Assembly (NCBI GenBank): GCA_024637225.1
Contig: JAGXFP010000008.1
Span: 62,001 to 126,000 of the forward strand
Source of the DNA: Desulfobacterales bacterium
GTDB lineage: Bacteria; Desulfobacterota; Desulfobulbia; Desulfobulbales; JAGXFP01
Direction of reading: 5' to 3'
DNA length: 64,000 bases
The position numbers and the translations under genes were made by a program. Positions 17,381-25,679 of this stretch are shown here, in pieces. Below the pieces are notes generated by a model that had not been told where the DNA came from, ran no database searches, and worked only from the letters and a program-made list of their open reading frames with translations. Each line of letters opens with the position of its first letter. Within the stretch, counting starts at the first letter, position 1.

Positions 17381-18252
17381 CAAAGATCGGCGGCGACTTC
17401 CTTGATATGCTTGCGGAATTCCTTGTTCAGGGTGGGATGCCGCAGGGCGAAGGCGATGATCGCCTTCAGGTAGCCGAGTTTATCGCCGGCGTCGAACCTG
17501 GTCCCTTCGAATTCGTAGGCGTAGATCGGTCTCTTCCTGGAAAGGGCGAGCAGGGCGTCGGTCAGCTGGATTTCACCGCCATGGCCGGGAGCGGTCTTGC
17601 CTAACAGGTCGAAAATCTCGGGCTGGAGGATATAGCGGCCGATAATGGCCATATCGGAATCGGTGGTGCCGGGCGGCGGTTTCTCGATCATCCGCTCGAC
17701 CTGGATTACATGATCCTTGAGCTTTTTCCCTTCGACGATGCCGTATTGATCGGTCTGATCCTTGGGTACCCGCTGAACGGCCACGATCGATTCCTGCAGT
17801 TCATCGAAAAGGTTAAGCATCTGCAGGGTGCAGGGGGTGGTGTCGGAGAGGACCAGGTCATCGCCCAAAAGGACTACGAAAGGGTTGTTGCCGACTACAT
17901 TGCGGGCCGACCAGATGGCATGACCGAGGCCAAGGGGTTTTTTCTGGCGGACCGAGACGATGTCGATCAGGTTCGAGATGTTGCAGATCTCCTCGCAGAG
18001 ATCGTCCTTGTGTTTGCCTTTGAGGATCGTTTCCAGCTCGAAGTTGTAATCGAAATGGTTTTCGATGGCCGATTTGCCTTCGCTGGTGATCAGGATGACC
18101 TCCTCGATCCCCGAGGCGACCACTTCTTCGACGATAAACTGGATGGTGGGCCGGTCGACAATGGTCAGCATTTCCTTGGGGATTGCCTTGCTGGCCGGAA
18201 GAAAACGGGTGCCGAGTCCGGCCACCGGGATAACCGCTTTGCTGATTTTCAT
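17380..18252 (-). CDS. galU: UTP--glucose-1-phosphate uridylyltransferase
   Basis: 290 aa. It makes UDP-glucose from UTP and glucose-1-phosphate for cell-surface polysaccharides. The nucleotide-binding start AVIPVAGLGTRFLPASKAIPKEML is diagnostic of GalU rather than RmlA or GlgC. Other blocks are QFIVEEVVASGIEEVILITS, LGLGHAIWSARNVVGNNPF, LLGDDLV and GEIQLTDALL. It is the first gene of the minus-strand operon, divergent from tilS with a 107-bp spacer that must hold both promoters. Confidence 0.96.
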   Translation of the reverse strand: MKISKAVIPVAGLGTRFLPASKAIPKEMLTIVDRPTIQFIVEEVVASGIEEVILITSEGKSAIENHFDYNFELETILKGKHKDDLCEEICNISNLIDIVSVRQKKPLGLGHAIWSARNVVGNNPFVVLLGDDLVLSDTTPCTLQMLNLFDELQESIVAVQRVPKDQTDQYGIVEGKKLKDHVIQVERMIEKPPPGTTDSDMAIIGRYILQPEIFDLLGKTAPGHGGEIQLTDALLALSRKRPIYAYEFEGTRFDAGDKLGYLKAIIAFALRHPTLNKEFRKHIKEVAADL

Positions 18253-18359
18253 ATTCCTTTTCCACTCAATTGGCTATGGTTGATAATATTGTTTGTCAAT
18301 TCCATTTATTATGCCTAAATTCGGCGGGGAACGCCATCAGTTTTCTGTAGAAACTCACT

Positions 18360-19790
18360 ATGTCGATTACCCATCCTCTTGAAGAACATACCCTGCGGCA
18401 AATCAGGGAACTCGCTGTGCCTGCAGCTGGCGGCTTACTGCTGGCCGGGGTTTCCGGCGGTGTGGATTCGGTTGCCCTGCTGCATCTCCTGGCCGCCGTC
18501 GCCGGGGAATTGAAGTTCGGGCTGTGCGTGGTCTATGTGGATCATGGTCTGCGCCCGGATGAATCCTCAGCCGAAGCGGAACTGGTTGAAAGACTGGCCG
18601 CTCGGCTGGGAGCCGTTTTCAGGACCGGCAGGGTGGCGGTGCGTGAATATGCCGAGGCGCGGGGATTGTCCATCGAGGCGGCGGCCCGGACCCTGCGCTA
18701 TCGTTTTTTGGCGGAAACCGCCGGGGAGTTGGAGGCGGCGGCAATCGTTGTTGCCCATACCGCCGATGATCAGGCCGAAGAGATCCTGCTCCGTCTGATC
18801 AGGGGGACCGGACGGAGCGGCCTGGCCGGGATGGCCCCGCTAAACTATCGCCGGGTGATCCGCCCTCTTTTGGGGGTGACCAAGGCGCGCTTGCTCGATT
18901 ATCTGCGCGAACGGAATATTGCTTTTCTGGAAGACAGCTCCAACGCCGAGCGCGATTTTTTGCGAAACCGGGTCCGACTCGATCTTTTGCCCTATCTGGA
19001 GAAGCACTTTAATCCGGCTATTCGCTTGAATCTGTTGCGGACCGCCGAGATTTTCAGAAGTGAAGACGAACTTCTCGATGATTTGAGCGGGGAACTTTAT
19101 CGGCGGACGGTATCGGCTCCGGAGGAGGCTGAAATCCTCCGGTTGGACAGCGGGATTCTTGCCGCCGGTCATCAGGCTCTACAGCGAAGGGTTGTCGAGA
19201 TGGTTCTGGTCGAGTTCGGCGTTCAGCCGTCGTTCCAACATATCGATAAATTGCTGGAGTTGGCGGCGAAAGAGGGCGCCGGCGGCGAGCTTCATCTGCC
19301 CGAAGGGTTGCGGGTGGTCAAAAGAGGCCCCCTTCTGGAATTCTCCTACCCGGCCGGGCGCCAGCGTCATCGCGCCGGTCTGGCGAGATGCGGAGAACTT
19401 TCCTATGAAAAGGTGATCGAGGGGGTGGGGCGCTGGCCCGTCGAGGAGCTCGGTCGTACCTTGCTGGTTGAGGTGCTGGAACAGGCGCCCGGGCCCGGGG
19501 AATTAATCCAGGCTGAGGCAGACTACCTGGATATGGCGGAGCTGAGTTTTCCTTTTAAGGTAAGGGCGCCCAGGCCGGGGGACCGCTTCCATCCCCTGGG
19601 CGGCCCCGGCAGCCGCAAGGTTGCCGATTTTTTGAGTGACCGCAAGGTTGCCCGGGAGAAGCGCGGCCGGGTCCCGGTTCTGACCTGCGGCGGGGAGATT
19701 GTCGCCCTGTTGGGAATGCGGATCGCTCACCGCTGCCGGGTGCTGGACAGCAGCCGAAAAGTACTTAAGGTTACCGTATTGCCAAGATAA
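18360..19790 (+). CDS. tilS: tRNA(Ile)-lysidine synthetase
   Basis: 476 aa. It modifies C34 of tRNA-Ile(CAU) to lysidine, switching it from Met to Ile decoding. The ATP-pyrophosphatase P-loop GVSGGVDSVALLHLL sits near residue 30; VVYVDHGLRPDES, AHTADDQAEEILLRLIRGTG and NYRRVIRPLL are family blocks. The C-terminal TilS substrate-binding domain follows (VRAPRPGDRFHPLGGPGSRKVADFL...DRKV). The start is the ATG at 18360 with no strong ribosome site. The gene is followed 60 bp later by a tRNA gene. Confidence 0.96.
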   Translation: MSITHPLEEHTLRQIRELAVPAAGGLLLAGVSGGVDSVALLHLLAAVAGELKFGLCVVYVDHGLRPDESSAEAELVERLAARLGAVFRTGRVAVREYAEARGLSIEAAARTLRYRFLAETAGELEAAAIVVAHTADDQAEEILLRLIRGTGRSGLAGMAPLNYRRVIRPLLGVTKARLLDYLRERNIAFLEDSSNAERDFLRNRVRLDLLPYLEKHFNPAIRLNLLRTAEIFRSEDELLDDLSGELYRRTVSAPEEAEILRLDSGILAAGHQALQRRVVEMVLVEFGVQPSFQHIDKLLELAAKEGAGGELHLPEGLRVVKRGPLLEFSYPAGRQRHRAGLARCGELSYEKVIEGVGRWPVEELGRTLLVEVLEQAPGPGELIQAEADYLDMAELSFPFKVRAPRPGDRFHPLGGPGSRKVADFLSDRKVAREKRGRVPVLTCGGEIVALLGMRIAHRCRVLDSSRKVLKVTVLPR

Positions 19791-19850
19791 AGAGCTTTAC
19801 CTGCAAGTTATTTAATGGTAATTAAGTGGCCTGTCTGATCGGATCACCAA

Positions 19851-19927
19851 GGGCGAGTAGCTCAGCTGGATAGAGTGTTGGCCTCCGAAGCCAAAGGTCG
19901 TGGGTTCGAATCCCGCCTCGCCCACCA
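19851..19927 (+). tRNA. tRNA-Arg (anticodon CCG)
   Basis: A full 77-base cloverleaf with encoded CCA. Acceptor stem GGGCGAG (19851-19857) pairs with CTCGCCC (19917-19923); discriminator A, then CCA at 19925-19927. D-arm GCTCAGCTGGATAGAGT, anticodon stem TTGGC/GCCAA with loop CTCCGAA giving anticodon CCG, and T-arm GTGGGTTCGAATCCCGC are all regular. It reads CGG arginine codons. Confidence 0.97.
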
Positions 19928-19942
19928 GTTATAAAGATAAAG

Positions 19943-19974
19943 GAATCAGCCTTGACCGGCCGATTCTTTTTTTT
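19943..19974 (+). terminator. Rho-independent terminator after tRNA-Arg
   Basis: Stem GAATCAGCC / GGCCGATTC with one internal mismatch and a six-base loop, followed directly by eight T residues (19967-19974). It lies 16 bp beyond the tRNA CCA end and ends the tRNA (and possibly tilS) transcript. Confidence 0.85.
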
Positions 19975-20221
19975 GGTTTAGGAGCGATCAGATTTTTATC
20001 CCTCGCTGGAATCCTCGTAGCGCCATACCCCTCTTGACAGTGACGGGTCTTTACCCGGCAAAATCCTCTGATCGCGAGAAACAACTCTTACCCTAACCCC
20101 GCTCCCAAAAGCTATCTCCGGGGGTTGGTCTTGATGTGCTGAAAAGACCATGACGAGGGTGAGTCGGAATTTGTGCTAGGTGGTTTGCACGGGTTTCGAT
20201 GAAAGGGTCGTTGTTAATCCA

Positions 20222-20824
20222 TCATCCTTTATTCTCCAGTTCGGCGATTATCCCCTCGGCCATTTCCGGATAAAGATCGCGGATGCAGTCGTTGCAGTAG
20301 CTGTGGGTGAATTCGGCCTCGGAGTGCTTGGTAATATAGGAGTCGATCCTGTTCCAGGTTCCCTGGTCGTCACGGATCTTCTTGCAGGACGAGCAGATCG
20401 GGATCAGTCCCCGCAGGGTCTTGACCTCGGAGAGCGCCTCCTTAAGTTCGCTCTGGCGGAGCTGGAGGCTGTGGACCAGGGCGATCACCAGTTCCCGCAG
20501 GTTCCGGACCGGATCACCGCCGACAAAATCCTTATAGACCCGGCATTCGGTGCACTGCTGATACTTCTCGGCGAATTTACCCTGGGGTTTGCCGCCGCAC
20601 ATGGTGCCGACCTGAAGCCAGCAGCGGCCGCATTCACTTTTGTAGGCAAGGCAGTCTTTTTTCCCGCACTGGGTTTTCCGGTAGCAGAAACTTTCCACCG
20701 GCTCCGAGACCTCGTTTATCCATGTGCGGATCGAATGCTCTCCTGAATCGAGCGAGAGGTCGATAAAGGTCTTGATATCGGCGATTAGTTTTTGCAGTTC
20801 GGCATCTCTGTTCTTGTTATTCAT
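20222..20824 (-). CDS. Cysteine-rich protein with two-CW-type and CxxC C-terminal domain
   Basis: 200-aa cytosolic protein. The N-terminal half contains the cysteine pattern of two-CW proteins (FCYRKTQCGKKDCLAYKSECGRCW, GTMCGGKPQGKFAEKYQQCTECRVY). The C-terminal 50 residues (LIPICSSCKKIRDDQGTWNRIDSYI...THSYCNDC) match a short cysteine module found at the C-termini of many deltaproteobacterial signalling proteins, where the two CxxC pairs probably bind a metal. No output or kinase domain is present. The start MNNKNRDAE at 20824 has a strong GGGGGGAGGA immediately upstream. Function unknown; a redox or metal-sensing role is only a guess. Confidence 0.8.
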   Translation of the reverse strand: MNNKNRDAELQKLIADIKTFIDLSLDSGEHSIRTWINEVSEPVESFCYRKTQCGKKDCLAYKSECGRCWLQVGTMCGGKPQGKFAEKYQQCTECRVYKDFVGGDPVRNLRELVIALVHSLQLRQSELKEALSEVKTLRGLIPICSSCKKIRDDQGTWNRIDSYITKHSEAEFTHSYCNDCIRDLYPEMAEGIIAELENKG

Positions 20825-20995
20825 CTTCCTCCCCCCCGGAAGTGTGGAAAACGCATGCAGGTCATGTCCGATATCCGGACATTGAGGAGGCAAGGATAAC
20901 CGGATTGTATTGCAAAGAAAAGGGGAAATTAAAAGGTTCGGGGCGGGTTGGATTTGATCCAGGAGAGCGGTGATGGCGCTGGCTTTCTGCTATCT

Positions 20996-21269
20996 CTTGA
21001 ATCCCTGACGGCTTCCAGGGGGATTTTACTTTATACCCGCAGGGCATAAGTTTACGAGCAGACAAGCTGCTCGACTCAGCTTTATCCGTTTGTTGTTAGG
21101 TGAAATAATCGTTTTTTCCACTGAGTCACCTCGCTTCCGCCCGCCCCTTTGCGGGGCGCCTGAGAACGGCGTATCTGCTGGGCTTGGCAACTAGTTTATA
21201 TACAATTGTTTTTATCAACATCGTTGCCGCCTTGCATCTGCACCGTTCTCGGGCGCTCACGGATTCAGG
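20996..21269. repeat. MITE-like element E1 with terminal inverted repeats
   Basis: 274 bp bounded by CTTGAATCCCTGACGGC and CTCACGGATTCAGG (imperfect inverted ends). Internally it shares long blocks with element E2 at 36154-36373: AAATAATCGTTTT, a GC-rich palindromic core near GCGGGGCGC, TTGGCAACT, ATCAACATCGTTG, CCTTGCATCTGCACCGTTCTC. It also contains the GAGCAG/CTGCTC hairpin segment (21034-21087). No ORF. It fills most of the gap between pckG and the cysteine-rich gene. Confidence 0.8.
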
Positions 21270-21286
21270 ATAACGAACAAGGGTTT

Positions 21287-23269
21287 TCAGGATAATCCCA
21301 TGATCTGTTCGGGGGTCGCTACCGGTCCGATGGCTGTTTTGAGGGAGAGCAGTTCCCCCTTCCAGCCCTCCAGGGTATGAAAAAACTCTTCCGGCATCTC
21401 CTTTTCTTTTGAAAATTCCGCGACCGACAGGTCTATTCTGCCGAGCAGCCTGTCGATATAGAGCGAAAACTGCCTGGTATAAGTCTCCTCGGGATAATCC
21501 TTGCCGATCATTTCCCTGAATAGTTTTTGCAGGTCGGGATATTTCGGGATGCGGCCGATGGGAGTCCGGATCGTCTCCACCTTGCCGAGGTGCATCAGGG
21601 CCATGATCCGCATCCAGACCCTGGTGTCGTTTTTGTCGCCGAGCAGGCCGTCGCGCTCGCCGGGAGCAAGGGGGCCGCGCGCGCTTTTGTGCAGCCAGTA
21701 GTTGACCTGGAAACCGCTGGGGATTTTATCTCGGGCAATTCTCGGATTTTCGCCGAAGGCCAGATAATGTTTGATGTACTGGCAGAGGGGGCCGGGGAAA
21801 AATGCCTCGTTGGCGAAGGGCGATCTCTTCTCGCTGCCGTCGGAGCCGATTTCGGTGGCGGTGGTAGAGGAGCGGATGATGGCGCCGTGCACTACCGTGT
21901 TTGTCCAGTCATGGGCCATGACAATGGCGGGCATGGTCGTGTAGTCGCGGCCGCCGTAGATGAGCACGCTTAACTTGACGCCGCCGTGGTCCTCGATCGC
22001 CGGGTCGTAATTTTCCAGGGCGTCCAGGGCAAAGGTGAAGCGGGCGTTTTTATGGGACGGCGGCCGGCCGGAATCCCTGGTCCACTCCCCCGCGTAATTC
22101 CGGCCGCGCTCCGGCAGTTCTTTGCCCATTCCCTGCCAGTATGGTTTGCCGGCGCTGATCAAAAGGTTCGAGAAGATCACTTCCTTTTCGCTGTTTTCCA
22201 GGACATTCATGGTTTCCGGATCTTCTTCCCGGTTGATCCCCTCGATGATTCCGAACATCCCTCTTTCCGGGTTGACGGCCCGGACCTCGCCCGATTCCGA
22301 ATCTATGAAGATCTTGGCCAGGTCGTCGCCGATCAGGCGGGCGCCGGTCATTGCCGTGCCGGTCTTGCCGCAGCCGCTGGGGTAGGCGCCGGCGAAGTAG
22401 ATGATCTCTCCTTCCAGGTCAAAACCGGTGATGAACATATGCTCGTCCAGCCTTTGCCCGAAGTGATTGCGCAGATTGTTCATGTTGGCGAAACGGTGGT
22501 TGATCTTCTTGGGGGCGATGGAGTTGCCGGCATACTGACAGTTGGCGCTGTATGAACGGAAGTTTTCCACGTCCATGTAGATCCGTCTTTTTTGCAAGTC
22601 GGCGGAAACCCTGCTTTCGGTCAACTTGCCGGCGCTGTGATAGTTGACGAACATATAGCCTTTCTCGGCGACATCCCGGGAAAATTCGCCAGGGCCGGCC
22701 ATTCTGTAAAGCAGGGATTCGCTGTGAATAACATAGTAGGAGTCGGTGATCTGCATGGTCGGGTCGGTCGCCTTGCAGCCGATCGGGCCGCGGAAGATAA
22801 AAGAGACGATCATCTCCCGACCGGTCATGATACCCTCCATTATGTCGGCGATTTCCTCAAGACCGGCCCGGAGCTCTTTCTTGGTCTGGAGTGAGCTGAT
22901 CGCGGTGGTGTCGTGGGCCAGATATCTAGTGTTGGCCATGTCGCGGCCCTGGTCGTTGGGGCCGTCGAAGTGGCAGTAATGATTCGGTATCGCCAGCAAC
23001 TCTTCCTCGCCGCGCGCCAGGGCCTGTCGCCTGACGTAATCCAGATCTCCGGCCGAACCGGTATTGATGAAAATCGACGACGGCCTCATGCGAACCACTC
23101 CCCGGTGGATCGGTTCGAGAACCTCGAGGCTGCATCGCCTCAGCTTTCCGGCGTTTGCTTCGTCCATCAGGGCCGAAAGGCGGGAGTAGATGGTGTCGGT
23201 TTTGAGTGCTTCGCGGTTATCGGGATTTTCCGCACCCGGGTTTTCAGAAATAGTCATGCCTGTCCCCAT
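21287..23269 (-). CDS. pckG: Phosphoenolpyruvate carboxykinase (GTP), divergent type
   Basis: 660 aa. It interconverts oxaloacetate plus GTP with PEP, CO2 and GDP, linking the TCA cycle to gluconeogenesis. The nucleotide P-loop reads YPSGCGKTGTAM rather than the usual FPSACGKTNLAM. The R-loop area (HDTTAISS), the IGDDLAKIFIDSE metal site and the SPFANEAFFPGP block are present. The late region APGERDGLLGDKNDTRVW corresponds to the GFGEN..R motif of typical members but is altered, so this belongs to a divergent branch. The start at 23269 could instead be MTISEN at 23257; neither has a strong ribosome site. The gene is monocistronic, followed closely by repeat element E1. Confidence 0.92.
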   Translation of the reverse strand: MGTGMTISENPGAENPDNREALKTDTIYSRLSALMDEANAGKLRRCSLEVLEPIHRGVVRMRPSSIFINTGSAGDLDYVRRQALARGEEELLAIPNHYCHFDGPNDQGRDMANTRYLAHDTTAISSLQTKKELRAGLEEIADIMEGIMTGREMIVSFIFRGPIGCKATDPTMQITDSYYVIHSESLLYRMAGPGEFSRDVAEKGYMFVNYHSAGKLTESRVSADLQKRRIYMDVENFRSYSANCQYAGNSIAPKKINHRFANMNNLRNHFGQRLDEHMFITGFDLEGEIIYFAGAYPSGCGKTGTAMTGARLIGDDLAKIFIDSESGEVRAVNPERGMFGIIEGINREEDPETMNVLENSEKEVIFSNLLISAGKPYWQGMGKELPERGRNYAGEWTRDSGRPPSHKNARFTFALDALENYDPAIEDHGGVKLSVLIYGGRDYTTMPAIVMAHDWTNTVVHGAIIRSSTTATEIGSDGSEKRSPFANEAFFPGPLCQYIKHYLAFGENPRIARDKIPSGFQVNYWLHKSARGPLAPGERDGLLGDKNDTRVWMRIMALMHLGKVETIRTPIGRIPKYPDLQKLFREMIGKDYPEETYTRQFSLYIDRLLGRIDLSVAEFSKEKEMPEEFFHTLEGWKGELLSLKTAIGPVATPEQIMGLS

Positions 23270-23315
23270 TGGTTTTCAACTCCGGTAAGTTCCTGCCCGG
23301 ATATCGGCGGCCGGT

Positions 23316-24008
23316 TTACTGTACGCTATAGTCCCGTGCCTCAAGGCAGGCTTTCATGGCTCGCTGATATTCCCGGCTCTGATCGGCGTGCTGTTCGGCC
23401 GTAACATTACCGGCCGGGCGGGTCGGGTCGAATCCGGTTTGCTCCGCCGACCAGCGGTGGCATTCATAACGGTCGGTTTCCTGCTGCTCTTCGCTTTGTC
23501 CCGTTTTGGGGTAAATGTATAAACGTTTTGATTGCGGAGGCTCTTCCGATACCTCGCTCTCCGGAGGCGGGTCGGTTACGACATAGATCCCGGGGTCCGA
23601 GCGCCAGACGTAATAGATGCCGTCAACGTAATAATACGGGATACCGCCGACCCAGATTGTCGTGTAATAAGGCGGCAAGTACCGGATCGTCATGCCGATC
23701 GGCGGTCTTACCACGCTGTATCCGCCCCAGACCGGGCTATACCAGACGCCGTCTCTGTAGTAATAGCGACCGCTGCGATATGGCCTGTAATGCGCGTTGG
23801 GCGGGAGCCTCTTGACCCGTAATCCCGGTCTGGGATAGCGGCGGTTATGATTGTATCGTTTATCGACTACGTAATCGCGTTTTTTATACCGGTCCCTACC
23901 ACGGTCAAGATCCCCCTGGCGAGCCTGCAGGCCCCATGCCGGTGCGCTGATAATGGAAAACAAGACGGACACGGCCAAGACGGCGGTTATCAAGGATTTT
24001 AATTTCAT
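23316..24008 (-). CDS. Secreted Tyr-rich protein (DUF6515-like) with shared QTGF motif
   Basis: 230 aa with a clear signal peptide (MKLKSLITAVLAVSVLFSIISAPAWG). The middle is rich in Tyr, Arg and Pro (RYYYRDGVWYSPVWGGYSVV, PPIGMTIRYLPPYY, IPYYYVDGIYYVW), resembling DUF6515-type periplasmic proteins. The C-terminal ~80 residues carry a motif pair, DRYECHRWSAEQTGFDP and YQRAMKACLEARDY, that recurs in the next gene upstream (24049-24642), so the two are probably paralogous in that part and may work together at the envelope. Start MKLKSL at 24008, 40 bp after that gene. Function unknown. Confidence 0.8.
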   Translation of the reverse strand: MKLKSLITAVLAVSVLFSIISAPAWGLQARQGDLDRGRDRYKKRDYVVDKRYNHNRRYPRPGLRVKRLPPNAHYRPYRSGRYYYRDGVWYSPVWGGYSVVRPPIGMTIRYLPPYYTTIWVGGIPYYYVDGIYYVWRSDPGIYVVTDPPPESEVSEEPPQSKRLYIYPKTGQSEEQQETDRYECHRWSAEQTGFDPTRPAGNVTAEQHADQSREYQRAMKACLEARDYSVQ

Positions 24009-24048
24009 AGTTATATTTCCATCGTTTTTTCTGGGCCAGGCGTCATCG

Positions 24049-24642
24049 TTATTCGACGATGTAGCCTTTCCCTTCCAGGCAGGCCGCCATGGCGCGGCGG
24101 TAATCCGCGGCCTGCCGCTCGATATTCGCCAGACGAGTGGCGGAGAGTTGATCATATTGGTGTTGAAGGCGGTCAACCCGTCCCTGGCGGGCGGCGTCCG
24201 AGGCGGAACCGAGAAGGGCTCCCGCGGCCGTGCCGATTAATGCTCCTTCGGCCCGGTTGCCCCTGGAGGACACCGCCGCCCCCATAATAGCCCCGGTAAT
24301 TGCCCCTACCGCGGTATCAGTGCCGGGAGGAGGATTAGCCACCACAGACACCTTGTGATGGGGGGCAAGATAGGGAGCACCCGGCTCGAAGCCGGTCTGA
24401 TCCCTTGCCCATAGGTAGCAGATGTATCTGTCGCGGTCCTGCTGGGCCGGGCTTTGTCCTTCGGCCGGGTAAAAATAGATCGTGACCGGCGGCGGCGGAG
24501 GAGGAGGTTCGTCGGCTACAACCCCGTATCCTGATGGACCCGGCGCGCATCCAGCCGACAAAGAAACCGCAACAACTAAAGCGGTGAAAAACAACTGCCG
24601 GCTCAACTTCTTCACTTTGTGGTTGTAATTGTTGTCTCCCAT
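24049..24642 (-). CDS. Glycine-zipper lipoprotein with shared QTGF motif
   Basis: 197 aa. A lipoprotein signal ends in LSAGC, followed by a poly-Pro stretch (PPPPPPPV). The block YPAEGQSPAQQDRDRYICYL and QTGFEP and the terminal YRRAMAACLEGKGY repeat the C-terminal motif of the neighbouring 23316-24008 protein. Between them is a glycine-zipper region (GAITGAIMGAAV...GALIGTAAGALLG), typical of outer-membrane lipoproteins that insert helices into membranes. The start MGDNNYN at 24642 is preferred; 24654 is possible. Probably co-transcribed with 23316-24008. Confidence 0.8.
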   Translation of the reverse strand: MGDNNYNHKVKKLSRQLFFTALVVAVSLSAGCAPGPSGYGVVADEPPPPPPPVTIYFYPAEGQSPAQQDRDRYICYLWARDQTGFEPGAPYLAPHHKVSVVANPPPGTDTAVGAITGAIMGAAVSSRGNRAEGALIGTAAGALLGSASDAARQGRVDRLQHQYDQLSATRLANIERQAADYRRAMAACLEGKGYIVE

Positions 24643-24779
24643 ATTCAACCCCATTGGCTTTGTGCGAACTCCTCAAATCAGATGGCTAAGCAGAATATCA
24701 TTTCAGTCTCCCGGGTGAAAAGGTCATCAGTTTTACTGGGCTTACGGAAACATTATTCAGTCCAGGTGCCGTCGACAAA

Positions 24780-24989
24780 TCAAAAACGATGACATCTGAG
24801 CAGGGGAGGCGCCTCTTTAAGCTGTTTGGCGATGTCCTTTCTGAACTCCGGGGTATCCTCGTTGCCGTGAACTTTGCGGCGATGGAGGACAACGGCCTCC
24901 ATGAGTTCTTTTCTGGTGGCGGCGAAGAGGGATACCGTGCAGTTCACGTCGCTGGGGTGGTCTCGGCAATCCATAAAATATCGTTTCAT
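24780..24989 (-). CDS. Small DUF1059-type protein
   Basis: 69 aa. The sequence MKRYFMDCRD at the N-terminus, a central CTVSLFAATRKELMEAV, the HRRKVHGNEDTPEFR block and a short Lys-rich helix match the layout of the DUF1059 family (small soluble proteins with Cys near the start and VHG..DTPE..). The function of the family is unknown. It stands 47 bp downstream of the Spy/ZraP-like gene and probably shares its transcript. Confidence 0.7.
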   Translation of the reverse strand: MKRYFMDCRDHPSDVNCTVSLFAATRKELMEAVVLHRRKVHGNEDTPEFRKDIAKQLKEAPPLLRCHRF

Positions 24990-25035
24990 GATTTTCCCCT
25001 TTAAATGATATTAATATTTGCGGAAGAAGCTGCCG

Positions 25036-25458
25036 TCAGCGTCCCGCTCCCCTCGTGCCGGTGGCGGCCCCAAGGCAACTGCGGTACTTATCCGTAGTAA
25101 GTTCCGGGAAACGGCTGTGGAGATCCCAGCGGAAGGAGAGCTCCCTTGCCTGCAATTCGTTGTTCTGTCTCTGGATTTCACGCTGGAGGGCCAGGATCTC
25201 GTCCTTATCGGTATCGGGGTCGGTTAGCAGATTTGCGAAGAGGTGGATCTTTTCCCGGATGTTATGGCGCAGGGAGGCGGATTCGCTATAAAAAGCGGAC
25301 ATTTCATTATGGTAGGCGTCAAGGGTTTTCGCGCTTACCGTCAAGCCGCCCTGATCGCCGTAAGTGGCGACCGGGATTCCCGGGGTCTCCGCGTAAATCG
25401 GTGAAAATCCCCAAGCCGTTGAGGCAAGCAACCAGACCGCCGCAATTATCCGCTTCAT
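25036..25458 (-). CDS. Spy/CpxP/ZraP-like periplasmic helical protein
   Basis: 140 aa with a signal peptide (MKRIIAAVWLLASTAWGFSPIYA). The mature part is helical: SAFYSESASLRHNIREKIHLFANLL, then DPDTDKDEILALQREIQRQNNELQ, the pattern of metal-resistance or chaperone proteins of the ZraP/Spy group (an LR..I..K..L...L..P..D...I..LQ.EI signature). A metal or envelope-stress role is inferred. The C-terminus is Gly/Arg-rich (GAATGTRGAGR). The upstream region holds a perfect palindrome on the likely promoter. Confidence 0.65.
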   Translation of the reverse strand: MKRIIAAVWLLASTAWGFSPIYAETPGIPVATYGDQGGLTVSAKTLDAYHNEMSAFYSESASLRHNIREKIHLFANLLTDPDTDKDEILALQREIQRQNNELQARELSFRWDLHSRFPELTTDKYRSCLGAATGTRGAGR

Positions 25459-25544
25459 GTCAAACCACCTATTTCAGGGGAGGTCGAAAGCCACTCAACC
25501 ATGGGGGTGTAACTCCCGGGTTTGTCCCCGCCCAAAAAATACCT

Positions 25545-25580
25545 GTAATAACGTTATTACGAAAAGTTAAGAGATGTCAA
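25545..25580 (-). promoter_or_regulatory. Candidate promoter with 16-bp palindromic operator
   Basis: On the minus strand TTGACA (25580-25575) is followed by GTAATAACGTTATTAC (25560-25545), a perfect 16-bp palindrome that covers the position of a -10 box (TAATAA at 15-bp or ATAACG at 17-bp spacing). It lies about 90 bp before the start of the Spy/ZraP-like gene. Overlap of palindrome and -10 suggests a repressor site. The regulator is unknown. Confidence 0.45.
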
Positions 25581-25679
25581 ATAATAGATTGAGGGGTCGA
25601 TCCAAAAGACTTGACCCGACGGAAGCGGGGTCACGGTCTTCAGATAAAGGGAAGGGTTGGCGGTGAAAGTCTTTCTTTT

